64,000 bases of DNA from Bacillus sp. FJAT-25509 (GTDB taxonomy: Bacteria; Bacillota; Bacilli; Bacillales; Bacillaceae_G). The translations under genes were made by a program, and so were the position numbers. Below are positions 26,299 through 35,334 of the stretch, piece by piece; positions within the stretch are counted from its first letter, which is position 1, and the number at the start of each line of letters is the position of its first letter. Location of the stretch: positions 163,222 through 227,221 of the forward strand of contig NZ_LJIZ01000008.1 of NCBI RefSeq assembly GCF_001420605.1, given 5' to 3'. A model generated the notes under the pieces. That model ran no database searches. It had not been told where the DNA came from and worked only from the letters and a program-made list of their open reading frames with translations.

Positions 26299-27048
26299 AT
26301 GGACTCACTATTATTACTTTTTATTTTAGGAATCGGTGCAGCAGTAGTTGGAACATTGGCAGGTGGTGGGGGATTAATTACACTTCCGATGATGATTTTT
26401 CTTGGCATTCCTATTCAAACGGGTATTGCCACAAATAAGTTTGCCTCGGGATTGGGGTCGTTTAGTAGTATTCTTTATACAATTAAAAAGAAAGATTTTA
26501 AGGCTTCAGTCATTTTTCAATTTATATTAGTTTCAATCATTGGTGGGGGAATAGGTGCATTTGTAACAAGTATGTTAGATGAACATGTGATGAATATAGT
26601 CGCATTAGTTTTATTAGCTGGCTCATTATGGTTAACATTTGCTAGTAAAAAGTGGAGCTATGAAACTACGAATAAAAGTGGTGTTGAAAAGCAAACATTG
26701 CTAGATAGGGGCATCTTAACAGGGATTGGTGTTTATGACGGGGGCTTCGGTCCAGGTTCTTCAACATTTGCAATCTTGTATTTTATTAAAAAAGGCTTTA
26801 CTTATGTTAATGCAGTTCAGTTAGCTAGAGTATTAAATTTTGGGAGTTGTTTATCAGCATTCATCATATTTTATATGACAGGTCACTTCCAATGGAAAAT
26901 TGCAGTGACGATGGCTGCTGCTTCAATTGTTGGTAATCAAGTAGGGTTAAGATTTGCAGAATTTGTTCCAATGAAGCTAGCTAGAATTTTATTGATTTCA
27001 GTTTCTGTTTTATTAATTGTTCAAGTAAGTCTTAAGTTATTTGTATAA
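26299..27048 (+). CDS. TSUP (TauE/SafE) family permease
   Basis: A 249-residue membrane protein with about eight hydrophobic segments and the family's repeated glycine-rich motif: VVGTLAGGGGLITLPMM in the first half and GVYDGGFGPGSSTFAIL in the second. TSUP proteins move organosulfur compounds, sulfite or related anions; the substrate is not evident. The start at ATG 26299 is chosen because AAGGGAGATAGG lies just upstream; an extended frame from 26224 has no ribosome binding site. It follows the phased repeat array and ends in a terminator, so it is probably transcribed alone. Confidence 0.87.
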   Translation: MDSLLLLFILGIGAAVVGTLAGGGGLITLPMMIFLGIPIQTGIATNKFASGLGSFSSILYTIKKKDFKASVIFQFILVSIIGGGIGAFVTSMLDEHVMNIVALVLLAGSLWLTFASKKWSYETTNKSGVEKQTLLDRGILTGIGVYDGGFGPGSSTFAILYFIKKGFTYVNAVQLARVLNFGSCLSAFIIFYMTGHFQWKIAVTMAAASIVGNQVGLRFAEFVPMKLARILLISVSVLLIVQVSLKLFV

Positions 27049-27055
27049 AGGAATC

Positions 27056-27089
27056 AAGGTCTGTGTGTATATCCGCAGACCTTTTATTA
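27056..27089 (+). terminator. Terminator of the TSUP gene
   Basis: AAGGTCTG pairs with CAGACCTT, followed by TTATTATTTT. Confidence 0.8.
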
Positions 27090-27160
27090 TTTTGTTTAAA
27101 GGTGATTTTTACCACTCGGTAGAATAGCTTAATTAATCAATATTTTAAGAGGTGATTGTA

Positions 27161-27652
27161 GTGAATCTGAAGGAATATCAATGGGTAAAAGAAAATCGTG
27201 AAGCATTATTAAATTTTTGTGGTGAATTAAAGCAAGAGGATTTTACTCGTAAATTAGACGGGTTCGGTTTCCAAAGTGTAAGAGAAACGCTACTACATAT
27301 GGCTGAATGTTATATCGCATGGATTGGATCTTTTATATTATTGAAAACGAAAAAGCCAATTACGCCAAAGGAAAACATTGTAAATATTAGTCTTGATGAT
27401 ATTAAATCAAGATTTGAGCAAGCTGATTTATTCGTAAGTGAATTATTGGATATGACAGTTGAACAATTAAATAAACCAATTGATAGAAAAATTCCATGGA
27501 GAGATCATAATGAAGAAATATCATTCACACCGATGAAATTGCTAGTACATACGATTACACATGAATATCATCATAAAGGACAAATTGTCGCGATGACTCG
27601 ACAGATGGGTTATATTCCACCTAATACTGATGTTTTAGGTACAAAGGATTAA
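27161..27652 (+). CDS. DinB-family four-helix-bundle protein
   Basis: A 163-residue protein with the DinB metal-binding histidines: LLHMAECY in helix 2 and HTITHEYHHKGQI near residue 135. This superfamily includes YfiT-like and bacillithiol-dependent enzymes, and the first member was found as DNA-damage-induced in B. subtilis. The start is taken as GTG 27161, since AGAGGTGA lies 5-10 bases upstream and overlaps an alternative GTG at 27152. The GNAT gene follows 11 bases later and ogt 16 bases after that, so the three genes form an operon. A role in thiol or alkylation stress fits the context but is inferred. Confidence 0.82.
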   Translation: MNLKEYQWVKENREALLNFCGELKQEDFTRKLDGFGFQSVRETLLHMAECYIAWIGSFILLKTKKPITPKENIVNISLDDIKSRFEQADLFVSELLDMTVEQLNKPIDRKIPWRDHNEEISFTPMKLLVHTITHEYHHKGQIVAMTRQMGYIPPNTDVLGTKD

Positions 27653-27663
27653 GGAGAGATAAA

Positions 27664-28140
27664 ATGAATCTGAGATTGGCAGAAATAAAAGATATAGATC
27701 AATTAATTAAGATGAGATGGGACTTTACTTTGGAAGATTATGAGACCGGAAGAATGAAAGAGAGCGAATACAATGAATTTTACAGTGAATGTCGTGATTT
27801 TTTATTAAATGCAATAGACAGTAAACAGTGGTATATATGGGTTGCTGAAATGGAAGGTACAATTGTTTCCCATATTTATATTGAACTTGTACAAAAAGTA
27901 CCCCGACCTGGTAGAGTGACTTATCCTTTTGCATTCATGACGAATGTATATACATTAAAGGATTATCGGGGGAAGGGGATTGGAGGTAAATTAATCTCCA
28001 AAGTAAATAAATGGGTAAGCGAAATGAACTTCGAATTTGTTATTGTTTGGCCGAGCAAGCAAGGAGTTAATTTTTATAAGCGGAATGGTTATAATCAATG
28101 TATTGAAGCAATGGAGTACTTTCCAAATATAGATAAATAA
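27664..28140 (+). CDS. GNAT-family N-acetyltransferase
   Basis: A 158-residue protein with the acetyl-CoA-binding motif DYRGKGIGGKLISKV (the R/Q-x-x-G-x-G/A loop) and a following VNFYKRNGY strand-loop typical of GNAT C-termini. An AAGGAGAGATAAA ribosome binding site precedes ATG 27664. It lies inside the DinB-GNAT-Ogt operon, 11 bases after the first and 16 before the last gene. The substrate is unknown; acetyltransferases in such contexts may act on small amines or drugs. Confidence 0.85.
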   Translation: MNLRLAEIKDIDQLIKMRWDFTLEDYETGRMKESEYNEFYSECRDFLLNAIDSKQWYIWVAEMEGTIVSHIYIELVQKVPRPGRVTYPFAFMTNVYTLKDYRGKGIGGKLISKVNKWVSEMNFEFVIVWPSKQGVNFYKRNGYNQCIEAMEYFPNIDK

Positions 28141-28156
28141 TCTAGGAGAATGATTT

Positions 28157-28639
28157 ATGAATCAATTAGATACAGCTTATATAGACACTCCGTTAGGTAT
28201 ATTAAGGATCGTTGGAAATGAAAAAGGAGTAGCATATATTGATTTTGTCAAAGAAGATAATAACGAAATTCAAAAAATAGTACCACCTTCTTTGAAGGAT
28301 GCAGGAAATGAGTTGATTGAATATTTCAATGGATCTAGGAAGGAATTTAGCATTAAATCGATTGCAAAAGGAACTCCTTTTCAAGAAAGTGTGTGGAGAG
28401 AACTCGTTAAGATTAAATATGGAGAAACTGCTTCGTATGCCGATATTGCTAACCGAATAGGAAACCCAAAGGCAGTAAGAGCAGTCGCGAATGCAAATGC
28501 AAGAAATCCATTAAGTATCATCGTTCCATGCCATCGGATTATTGGGTCAAATGGGAAGCTAACAGGCTATGCAGGTGGCCTGTGGAGGAAAGAATGGCTC
28601 TTAAATAGAGAGCAGGGAAGAGAGACGTTTAAATTGTAA
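28157..28639 (+). CDS. ogt: Methylated-DNA--protein-cysteine methyltransferase
   Basis: A 160-residue DNA repair protein. The acceptor Cys125 is in the canonical IVPCHRI motif, followed by GYAGGLWRKEWLL; the DNA-binding helix region KYGETASYADIANRIGNPKAVRAVANANARNP precedes it. It removes methyl groups from O6-alkylguanine in a suicidal reaction. The length matches Ogt-type enzymes rather than bifunctional Ada. CTAGGAG precedes ATG 28157. It is the last gene of the DinB-GNAT-Ogt operon, followed by a bidirectional terminator. Confidence 0.92.
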   Translation: MNQLDTAYIDTPLGILRIVGNEKGVAYIDFVKEDNNEIQKIVPPSLKDAGNELIEYFNGSRKEFSIKSIAKGTPFQESVWRELVKIKYGETASYADIANRIGNPKAVRAVANANARNPLSIIVPCHRIIGSNGKLTGYAGGLWRKEWLLNREQGRETFKL

Positions 28640-28644
28640 AAAGA

Positions 28645-28707
28645 AAGAGCAGGAATAACGGAAGTGGTAAGAGTGAATATCACTCCAACTTCATTATTCT
28701 TGCTCTT
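28645..28707. terminator. Bidirectional terminator between ogt and the AI-2E permease gene
   Basis: AAGAGCA-GAATAA pairs with TTATTC-TGCTCTT. An inner stem, GAGTG/CACTC, extends it. Confidence 0.85.
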
Positions 28708-28709
28708 AT

Positions 28710-29861
28710 TTATTCTTTTTGATCGTTATCGTTGTTAATGTTTATTTCGATATTTGTTTCAACATCGTCATCAATAATTTTATCCGCGAATTTCGCTTTT
28801 TTCCTTAAATTGATGATTCTAGTTATATTAACAATCACTACTTTAAATATTGCGTATGTTGGCACAGCTAAAACCATACCAAGTACACCTGCAAAGTTAC
28901 CAGCGAATAATAATAATAAAATAATCGTTAAAGGATGAATATTTAACTTTTTCCCCATGATATATGGTGAGATTAAGTTGGAATCAATTTGTTGAACAAT
29001 TAAAATGATCAGTACTACGAATAAAGCTAATTTAGGAGAAATTAGAAAAGCAACGATCACTGCAGGAGCTCCACCAATAAACGGGCCAAAGTAAGGGATA
29101 ATATTTGTAATAGCAGCTACTAACGCTAAAATTAAGGCATTAGGTATACCGATAATACTATATCCAATAAATGTTCCAATTCCAACAAAAATACAAACAA
29201 TCGTTTGACCTTGAATGTAAGAAGCCAGTGTTTCACTTGTTTCATTAGCAATATGAATTGCTTCTTTCCTTAAGCTTTGCGGTAAAAAACGAGACATTGC
29301 ATCTGGAAACTTGTGACCATCCTTAAACATATAAAACAATATAAATGGAACTGTTAAGATGATTAACGTTACATTACTTAAAATATTGAAAAACGCACCA
29401 ATTCCACCAGTTATGCCACCGATAAATACTAGGGCATAGTCTGCAACTTTCTTTTCTAAATCTTTAATTTCAACGTAATTTTGACTTCCTAACCATTTCT
29501 CTAATAGCCCAATCTTATCTGTTGCTTCATTTACAATTGTTGGCATATTATTTACTAAATCTTTAAATTGTTGAGTTAAGGTTGGGAATACATTAATGAT
29601 AGATACTACAGCAATTAAGATTAATCCGAGATAGAGAAGAAGAATGCCTATTGAACGGGGCACTTTTTTTCGCTCTAAAAAATCAACTATTGGTGCGAAT
29701 AGGAAATATAGAAAGATTGAGACAAGTATTGGAGCGAATAAAGTACTAACTAAAATGGCAATTGGTTGAAATAAGAATGATATTTTTGTTCCAACGAATA
29801 AGACTAAGAATAATAATAGTAGTTCGATCGTCCAAAATAATAACTTAGAGTTTTTATACAA
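28710..29861 (-). CDS. AI-2E (YhhT/PerM-type) family permease
   Basis: A 383-residue membrane protein with the family's pattern: three hydrophobic segments at the N-terminus, a long amphipathic region (about 60-150), then a C-terminal membrane cluster including ASYIQGQTIVCIFVG, ITNIIPYFGPFIGGAPAVI and IMGKKLNIHPL. B. subtilis has several paralogues (such as YueF and YrrI) of uncertain role; transport of autoinducer-2, Na+ or other solutes has been suggested for relatives. The start is TTG 29861, 7 bases after GGGAGG. The last 20 residues are acidic and Asn-rich (ININNDNDQ). Transcribed alone on the minus strand. Confidence 0.88.
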   Translation of the reverse strand: MYKNSKLLFWTIELLLLFLVLFVGTKISFLFQPIAILVSTLFAPILVSIFLYFLFAPIVDFLERKKVPRSIGILLLYLGLILIAVVSIINVFPTLTQQFKDLVNNMPTIVNEATDKIGLLEKWLGSQNYVEIKDLEKKVADYALVFIGGITGGIGAFFNILSNVTLIILTVPFILFYMFKDGHKFPDAMSRFLPQSLRKEAIHIANETSETLASYIQGQTIVCIFVGIGTFIGYSIIGIPNALILALVAAITNIIPYFGPFIGGAPAVIVAFLISPKLALFVVLIILIVQQIDSNLISPYIMGKKLNIHPLTIILLLLFAGNFAGVLGMVLAVPTYAIFKVVIVNITRIINLRKKAKFADKIIDDDVETNIEININNDNDQKE

Positions 29862-29921
29862 TTAATATCCTCCCACTATATTTTGATTAAAAAAACTTAT
29901 GTATAAATACCATATTATAAC

Positions 29922-29949
29922 AAAAAGAGATGCTTGTAAAAGCATCTCT
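29922..29949 (-). terminator. Terminator of the LTA synthase gene
   Basis: On the minus strand AGAGATGCTT pairs with AAGCATCTCT across a 4-base loop, followed by TTTTTG. It lies about 65 bases after the stop codon at 30013. Confidence 0.85.
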
Positions 29950-30012
29950 CGGTGTATAGATAAAATACTAAAAATTTGATTTTCAGACTGTGAGGTTCTT
30001 TTGAAGTACCTT

Positions 30013-31935
30013 TTATTGATTTGGTTCAGTTATTGTTTTCATTGTACCTGTTTTATGCTTGTTGCCACTGTAGAAACGGAATAAATCACCGTAAACAATA
30101 TTATCTGAAAGTGTAAGCTCTTTTTTTGCTTTATCAATTAATAGTTTCGCATCTTGATCAGGAACTTCAACTTTTTCGGCAGTTAAACGATTATAAAATT
30201 CATTTGAGCCAGCTACATAATAATATTTATTTGTAACGAAACTTCCGTCACGGAAAACAATAAATTCCGAATAATCTGGGCTAAATAAATCTTTACCAAA
30301 TTCGATATCATTTTTTGTATCAACACCTAATAGATGAAGAATCGTAGGTTTTACATCTATTTGACCAGCAACCTTTGAGATTGTTTGACCTTGTGTTTGC
30401 TTAGGTAAATGAATAATAAATGGCGTACGTTGTAAATCCATATGGTCATATGGAGTAATTTCGTCTTTACCTAAGAACTGAGCCATTGCGCGATTGTGGT
30501 TTTCAGAAATACCGTAATGATCTCCATACATTGCAATAATTGTATTATCATATAGACCTGATTTTTTCAGACCTTCAATAAAGTGTTTAATTGATTCATC
30601 CATATATCGTACTGTCGTTACATAACGATCAAGTGTCTCGTCACCAGAATTATATTGATCAATGTATTGATCTTTAGGATCAAGTACGAAAGGATAGTGG
30701 TTTGATAAAGTTAAAAATCTAGTATAAAAAGGTTGTTTCACTTGTGATAAAAGAGGAAGTGATTGTTCAAAGAAATCTTCATCTTTTAATCCCCAGTTTA
30801 CCGAGTTTTCATCAGTAATATTATAATCTACTTCATTAAAGTAGCGATCATAACCTAAAGAAGGGTACATTACATTTCGATTCCAAAAGCTTTTATTATT
30901 TGCATGGAAAACAGCTGAATAATATCCTTGATCTTTTAAAATTTCAGGTGTAGCCATAAATTCGTTATTTGCGTGTGTGAAATAGACAGCACCGCGATCT
31001 AATGGATATAAAGAGTTATCAATAATGAACTCAGCATCAGATGTTTTTCCTTGACCAGTTTGATGATAGAAGTGGTCAAAATAATAACTTTCTTTAATGT
31101 ATTTATTTAAAAATGGTGTTATTTCTTTACCATTAACCTTTGCACCAATTGTGAAATTTTGCATTGATTCCAAAGAAATAACAATAACATTTTTTCCTTT
31201 ATATTTACCGAAAAGCTTTGCATTTGCTTTTACGCCGTTACTATTTACATAGTTTTCAATTTCAGTTAATTTACTACTATCCGCAAAGGCTTTTTGCGTT
31301 GAAGTTTTTGTTTGAAGTGATAAATCATAGCCTTGGTAAACATAAAGTCCAAGATTTTTTACTAGCATTTCACGATCAAACGAACGAGTAAGCAATTCAG
31401 GTCTTTCCATTTCAGCCAAACCTAAGTTTAAAACTGCAATTGCAATCGTAATTAAATAATAAGTTGACTTCATAAATGAAGGAACTCGACCTGTGTTTGA
31501 AAATTTAGGAAATTTCTTCGAGATCAAATATAGGATAAGGATATCAACAAACATAAAAATAATTTTAAAGCTTGCTAGTTCTTTTACACTTGATCCTAAA
31601 TCTCCCATATTACTAGTTTGGAACAGCACTGGTAAAGTTATGAAATCATTAAAGAATCCGTAAAATAAAACGTTTCCACATAATAGCAAGGTTAAAATAA
31701 AATTAATCAAAAGAGCAATCGTATTACGTTTTTTCCCTTTGAAAAAAAGTGCAATCCCTACAAGAAATAAGGAGGATGCTAAAGGGCTAATAAATAATAT
31801 TACATTTTGAAAGACTGTATCAATTTTTAAATCGAATCCAAACAGAGTAACAATATACGTTTTTAGCCAAACTACTAACGCAACCAATAATACGAATCGT
31901 ACGCGTAAAAATGTTGCTTTAAATGAAGTAGGCAT
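30013..31935 (-). CDS. ltaS: Lipoteichoic acid synthase family protein (LtaS type)
   Basis: A 640-residue protein: five hydrophobic segments in the first 175 residues, then an extracellular sulfatase-fold domain. SLESMQN (Glu255), HQTGQGKTSDAE (Thr298, the catalytic nucleophile in S. aureus LtaS at nearly the same number) and YGDHYGI are the metal and active-site regions. AFA at residues 216-218 fits the signal peptidase site that releases the enzymatic domain. It polymerises glycerol phosphate from phosphatidylglycerol. Bacillus carries several paralogues (LtaS, YfnI, YqgS, YvgJ), so the exact orthologue is uncertain. AAGGGGG precedes ATG 31935. Confidence 0.9.
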   Translation of the reverse strand: MPTSFKATFLRVRFVLLVALVVWLKTYIVTLFGFDLKIDTVFQNVILFISPLASSLFLVGIALFFKGKKRNTIALLINFILTLLLCGNVLFYGFFNDFITLPVLFQTSNMGDLGSSVKELASFKIIFMFVDILILYLISKKFPKFSNTGRVPSFMKSTYYLITIAIAVLNLGLAEMERPELLTRSFDREMLVKNLGLYVYQGYDLSLQTKTSTQKAFADSSKLTEIENYVNSNGVKANAKLFGKYKGKNVIVISLESMQNFTIGAKVNGKEITPFLNKYIKESYYFDHFYHQTGQGKTSDAEFIIDNSLYPLDRGAVYFTHANNEFMATPEILKDQGYYSAVFHANNKSFWNRNVMYPSLGYDRYFNEVDYNITDENSVNWGLKDEDFFEQSLPLLSQVKQPFYTRFLTLSNHYPFVLDPKDQYIDQYNSGDETLDRYVTTVRYMDESIKHFIEGLKKSGLYDNTIIAMYGDHYGISENHNRAMAQFLGKDEITPYDHMDLQRTPFIIHLPKQTQGQTISKVAGQIDVKPTILHLLGVDTKNDIEFGKDLFSPDYSEFIVFRDGSFVTNKYYYVAGSNEFYNRLTAEKVEVPDQDAKLLIDKAKKELTLSDNIVYGDLFRFYSGNKHKTGTMKTITEPNQ

Positions 31936-32106
31936 AGTCTAATCCCCCTTAAATACAAACAAACTAGCGGTCATTCACTAGCTTTTCTTTAAATATGCAT
32001 CTCTCTAAGTCGTCAAAATTTATCGTACTCCGTTTAATTTTAAAAATCAATAGGAAATACGATTTCGTTATGTAAATCCGTTCGACAAAATATTTTAACT
32101 TCCTAT

Positions 32107-32143
32107 AAAATAAAAAGAAATAGGTTACTAGTAAACCTATTTC
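32107..32143 (-). terminator. Terminator of yojO
   Basis: On the minus strand GAAATAGGTT pairs with AACCTATTTC, followed by TTTTTATTTT. It lies 24 bases beyond the yojO stop codon. Confidence 0.85.
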
Positions 32144-32166
32144 ATTTCATTTTATGGACAACTATC

Positions 32167-34044
32167 TTATTCTATGCTTCTTAATAATAATTTTTTAAGC
32201 ATTGGTTTTAATTGAAGTCTTAAATCTTCTGCATTTGAGGCGATTAAGTAATGGTGTTGATAAATATTTTTCATTAATTGTGAAGTTTCTTCTTGATGTT
32301 CTTCTTCTTCAATGAAAGTACCGATTACTTCAATTCCAAGTTTTCTAGCTTGCTTAACTGCTTCGTGCGTATCGATAATCCCATCCTGGAAATAATCTAA
32401 TGCTGAAGGTTCGCCATCTGTAAACACGAGCAAAAATTTGTGCTTTTCTGTGCGTTTAGCGAGTTCTTCTGAAACAATTCGAATCATTAAGCCGTCACGA
32501 TTGTCCTCTTCTTCTTGAAGTTGCATGATATTTGGACCTACTGAAGGTGATAAAGAGCTTGAAAAAGGAATGACTCGATGTAAAATATTTGGTTTATTTT
32601 CTTTTGTAGCATTTGAAGCATCTTCCCAAAAGCCACTAATGCTATGGGGGATTTTTAATTGTTTTAATGTTTCATGGAATAAAATGACGCTTTTTTTCAC
32701 TTCATCCATTTTATTAAACATCGATCCAGAGCAATCAACTAATAAATAAAAGACAGCATCTAATTCTTTGGATTCAGTTTGTTTTTTATAAAACATTTTA
32801 GGATTTTCTTCTGTGAAAAGTCGAACCCATTTTTTATTTAACTTACCATAGAATTTATCAGTCGGTGCATTTTGTTTATTTTCTAATGATTTTTCAATTG
32901 TTTTTCTTAGTTCTTTAACATCTTTTGATACCATTGAAGACAATGTAGAATACTGTTTCTTTTCAGTAACTGTTTGCCCAATTGCTTCTTTATATTTAAT
33001 CGAAACATTACTATTGTATTTACCAAAAGGATTTTGCTGTGAAGAGGATGAATTTGTAGCCTCATGTGAATCAGTTTGTTTTGACTTTTTATTCTCTCCT
33101 TGTTTGGAGGAACCGAATGCATTTGCAATTGCCTGATCGCCGGCCTCTTCTTCTCGTGCAAAATTTGCTTTAATAGAAGTTTTTGTACCACTTTCAACTT
33201 CAAATCGTAAAAAATTGTCATCTGTTTCATTATTTTTACTTTCTCTATGCCAGGTTGATAATCTTTCATTTTCGCTATTTCTTTCATCAAGACCTTCTTG
33301 CTGGTCGTCATTTTGAAGCTCTTTTACCTTACTATTACAAGAAGTTAATTCATTAATTTTATTTAACGGTAAATAGCCAAAGTATGTGTGAATCATATCT
33401 TCCTTATACAGTGAGAGTAATCTCTGCTGCACTCTAAATACAATAGAAGCAATATCACTTGTTTTCTTAGCTTCAAACGCTTGAAAGAGGATGGGTAAAA
33501 TATCCTCGAGTTGTTCATTCGTTTGATAAGTTAATTGAGTTGAAGTAAGTGAAAGATAAATTAAACAAAACAATTGATCTAATTGGAAATTACGCATTTC
33601 ATTTGCTTTAAATTGTGATTGAAAATAATGTCTATATATTTTTTTTCTCGTAGAAAATAATTGTCTTGTACCTGGTCTTTGATGAATAATCAACTCTTCA
33701 AGTCGGATATCCTCTAGAAGGACAAATAATTGTGTGAAAAAACTTTTTAAATGAGTTTCTTGCAATTCCTTTAGTGTATCTTTGAATTCACTAAAATCTG
33801 AGTAATGTTTATTACCTAAAGCTTTTAAGTACACATCTGATTTCAAACCTTGTAACTGTGTACTATGCTCTTGTGTATCCCAAAAATGACTTACAGTAAA
33901 TTTTTGTTCTTCATCGTCGTAATACGCCTGAAAATCAAATTCTAAAAATGAATTACGATCTTTCGAAAGAGAAATCGATAAATTTTCCATTTGAAGAAAA
34001 GTGGAAGCGTCGATTTTTTTATTGTTAAAAATGATTTGTTTCAT
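32167..34044 (-). CDS. yojO: YojO-like VWA domain protein
   Basis: A 625-residue soluble protein. The C-terminal third is a von Willebrand A domain with the MIDAS motif LLVDCSGSM (DxSxS) and LVFTDGEPSALDY. The middle (about 235-360) is low-complexity, acidic and Ser/Gln/Asn-rich; the N-terminal region is helical. CobT-like VWA proteins work with a MoxR AAA+ ATPase as metal-insertion or protein-maturation chaperones. The partner is encoded 19 bases upstream (34064-34957), the same pair and order as B. subtilis yojN-yojO. The true client of the pair is unknown. No terminator lies between them. Confidence 0.88.
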   Translation of the reverse strand: MKQIIFNNKKIDASTFLQMENLSISLSKDRNSFLEFDFQAYYDDEEQKFTVSHFWDTQEHSTQLQGLKSDVYLKALGNKHYSDFSEFKDTLKELQETHLKSFFTQLFVLLEDIRLEELIIHQRPGTRQLFSTRKKIYRHYFQSQFKANEMRNFQLDQLFCLIYLSLTSTQLTYQTNEQLEDILPILFQAFEAKKTSDIASIVFRVQQRLLSLYKEDMIHTYFGYLPLNKINELTSCNSKVKELQNDDQQEGLDERNSENERLSTWHRESKNNETDDNFLRFEVESGTKTSIKANFAREEEAGDQAIANAFGSSKQGENKKSKQTDSHEATNSSSSQQNPFGKYNSNVSIKYKEAIGQTVTEKKQYSTLSSMVSKDVKELRKTIEKSLENKQNAPTDKFYGKLNKKWVRLFTEENPKMFYKKQTESKELDAVFYLLVDCSGSMFNKMDEVKKSVILFHETLKQLKIPHSISGFWEDASNATKENKPNILHRVIPFSSSLSPSVGPNIMQLQEEEDNRDGLMIRIVSEELAKRTEKHKFLLVFTDGEPSALDYFQDGIIDTHEAVKQARKLGIEVIGTFIEEEEHQEETSQLMKNIYQHHYLIASNAEDLRLQLKPMLKKLLLRSIE

Positions 34045-34063
34045 ATATTAATCATCACTCATT

Positions 34064-34957
34064 TCAAGAAAGAAAATAACTTTCAGCTAGTTCTCTAACA
34101 GTTTCACGCTCAATATCATCACTTAATTTAGCGATAATTGTACGTTCAATTGCTCGAAGTACTGGTATATGAACAGATAAATCACATGCGTCAAGAACAC
34201 CACGAATACTTGCTGCATCCTCACTAATTCTGCCTTCACTTGCTAATGGGATTAAATCACTTGAAAAGCTTGTGAATTTCTTAAGTAGTTCTTCATCTTG
34301 AAGCTCAGATTCAACTTTTAATAACTGAAGTAATGATTCCCCGTTAATGTATGGAACATCTATAATAATGAAGCGATTTTTTAAAGCTTCATTTAATTCG
34401 CTAGTTCCTACATATCCTTCATTAATTGCTGCGATTACTCTAAAGTTTTCGTCACCTTTTACTACTTCTTGAGTAAATGGATTTGTAATCATTTTACGAT
34501 AATCAAGCGCACCATGTAGTAATGGTAATGTTTCTGGTTTAGCCATGTTAATTTCATCGATATATAAAATATGACCTTTCTTCATTGCTTTCATTAAAGG
34601 TCCATCGATGAATATTACTTCAGATCCGTGTGTATTAGAAGCAATTGTGTTGTAACCAACAATTCCTTCTAAATCTAAATCGACTGAGCAATTTATGCTA
34701 TGCATTGGTTGATAAAACAATTTTGAAAGAGTCTCAGCTAAAACCGTTTTACCACTTCCTGTTGGACCTTTTAATAATATATTTTTACCAAGTAGAAGGG
34801 CAGTAATAGCATCTTCTAAAATCGTTTTGTCTTGAGAAACATATTGCTTTGTTCCGATTAATAATTGCTCTTCTTTTAGAACTTTTTGAATTTGTTCATT
34901 ATATATTAAATTTAATTTTTCATTAATCGAACTAGAAAGATTTAGTTTTGTATTCAT
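34064..34957 (-). CDS. yojN: YojN-like MoxR-family AAA+ ATPase
   Basis: A 297-residue ATPase with Walker A LKGPTGSGKTVLAE, Walker B HILYIDEINMAKPE, and sensor/arginine segments AAINEGYVGTSELNEALKNRF. The pre-Walker region and lengths match MoxR/CobS/NorQ-type ATPases, which remodel partner proteins containing VWA domains. yojO follows 19 bases downstream and encodes that VWA partner. AAAGGAGTAA precedes ATG 34957. The intergenic gap of 377 bases upstream separates it from divergent pflB; a Rex-like operator lies nearer pflB, so yojN control is unknown. Confidence 0.9.
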   Translation of the reverse strand: MNTKLNLSSSINEKLNLIYNEQIQKVLKEEQLLIGTKQYVSQDKTILEDAITALLLGKNILLKGPTGSGKTVLAETLSKLFYQPMHSINCSVDLDLEGIVGYNTIASNTHGSEVIFIDGPLMKAMKKGHILYIDEINMAKPETLPLLHGALDYRKMITNPFTQEVVKGDENFRVIAAINEGYVGTSELNEALKNRFIIIDVPYINGESLLQLLKVESELQDEELLKKFTSFSSDLIPLASEGRISEDAASIRGVLDACDLSVHIPVLRAIERTIIAKLSDDIERETVRELAESYFLS

Positions 34958-35202
34958 AAATTACTCCTTTAAATAAACATTGTTCAATTTCGGTTTTGTA
35001 TTAACCATAGTATTAGCACATATCCGGATTGTGATTGTCTTGTCCATATTTTTCAGTGAATTTGCTAATACAGTTTCTATCTTTTGAGTATAACAGTTTG
35101 TTGTTTAACAGGAAAGTTTTCAGAGCGAATTACTATATATATGAAGCAACTGTAATTTAGTGGAAAGAATTAGGTGTTAATATTATTAACATCAAAACTA
35201 CT

Positions 35203-35220
35203 TTGTTCAACATTTCACAA
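35203..35220 (+). promoter_or_regulatory. Rex-like operator upstream of pflB
   Basis: TTGTTCAACATTTCACAA has the two TTGT/ACAA half-sites of the Gram-positive Rex box (TTGTGAA, four bases, TTCACAA); two positions of the left half differ. Rex represses anaerobic genes when NADH is low, and pflB is a known target in Firmicutes. A separate perfect 6-3-6 palindrome, CTGTATTATATACAG, is at 35302-35316, next to the pflB ribosome binding site. Nothing else in the 34958-35334 gap was recognised. Confidence 0.6.
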
Positions 35221-35334
35221 TATGTTCATAATATAAGTGAAAGTTTCAGTTCATCGTATGATAAATTATATACGTAATCTGTTATATACCTAATTAGCTT
35301 TCTGTATTATATACAGAAGAGGAGGAGTAATACG

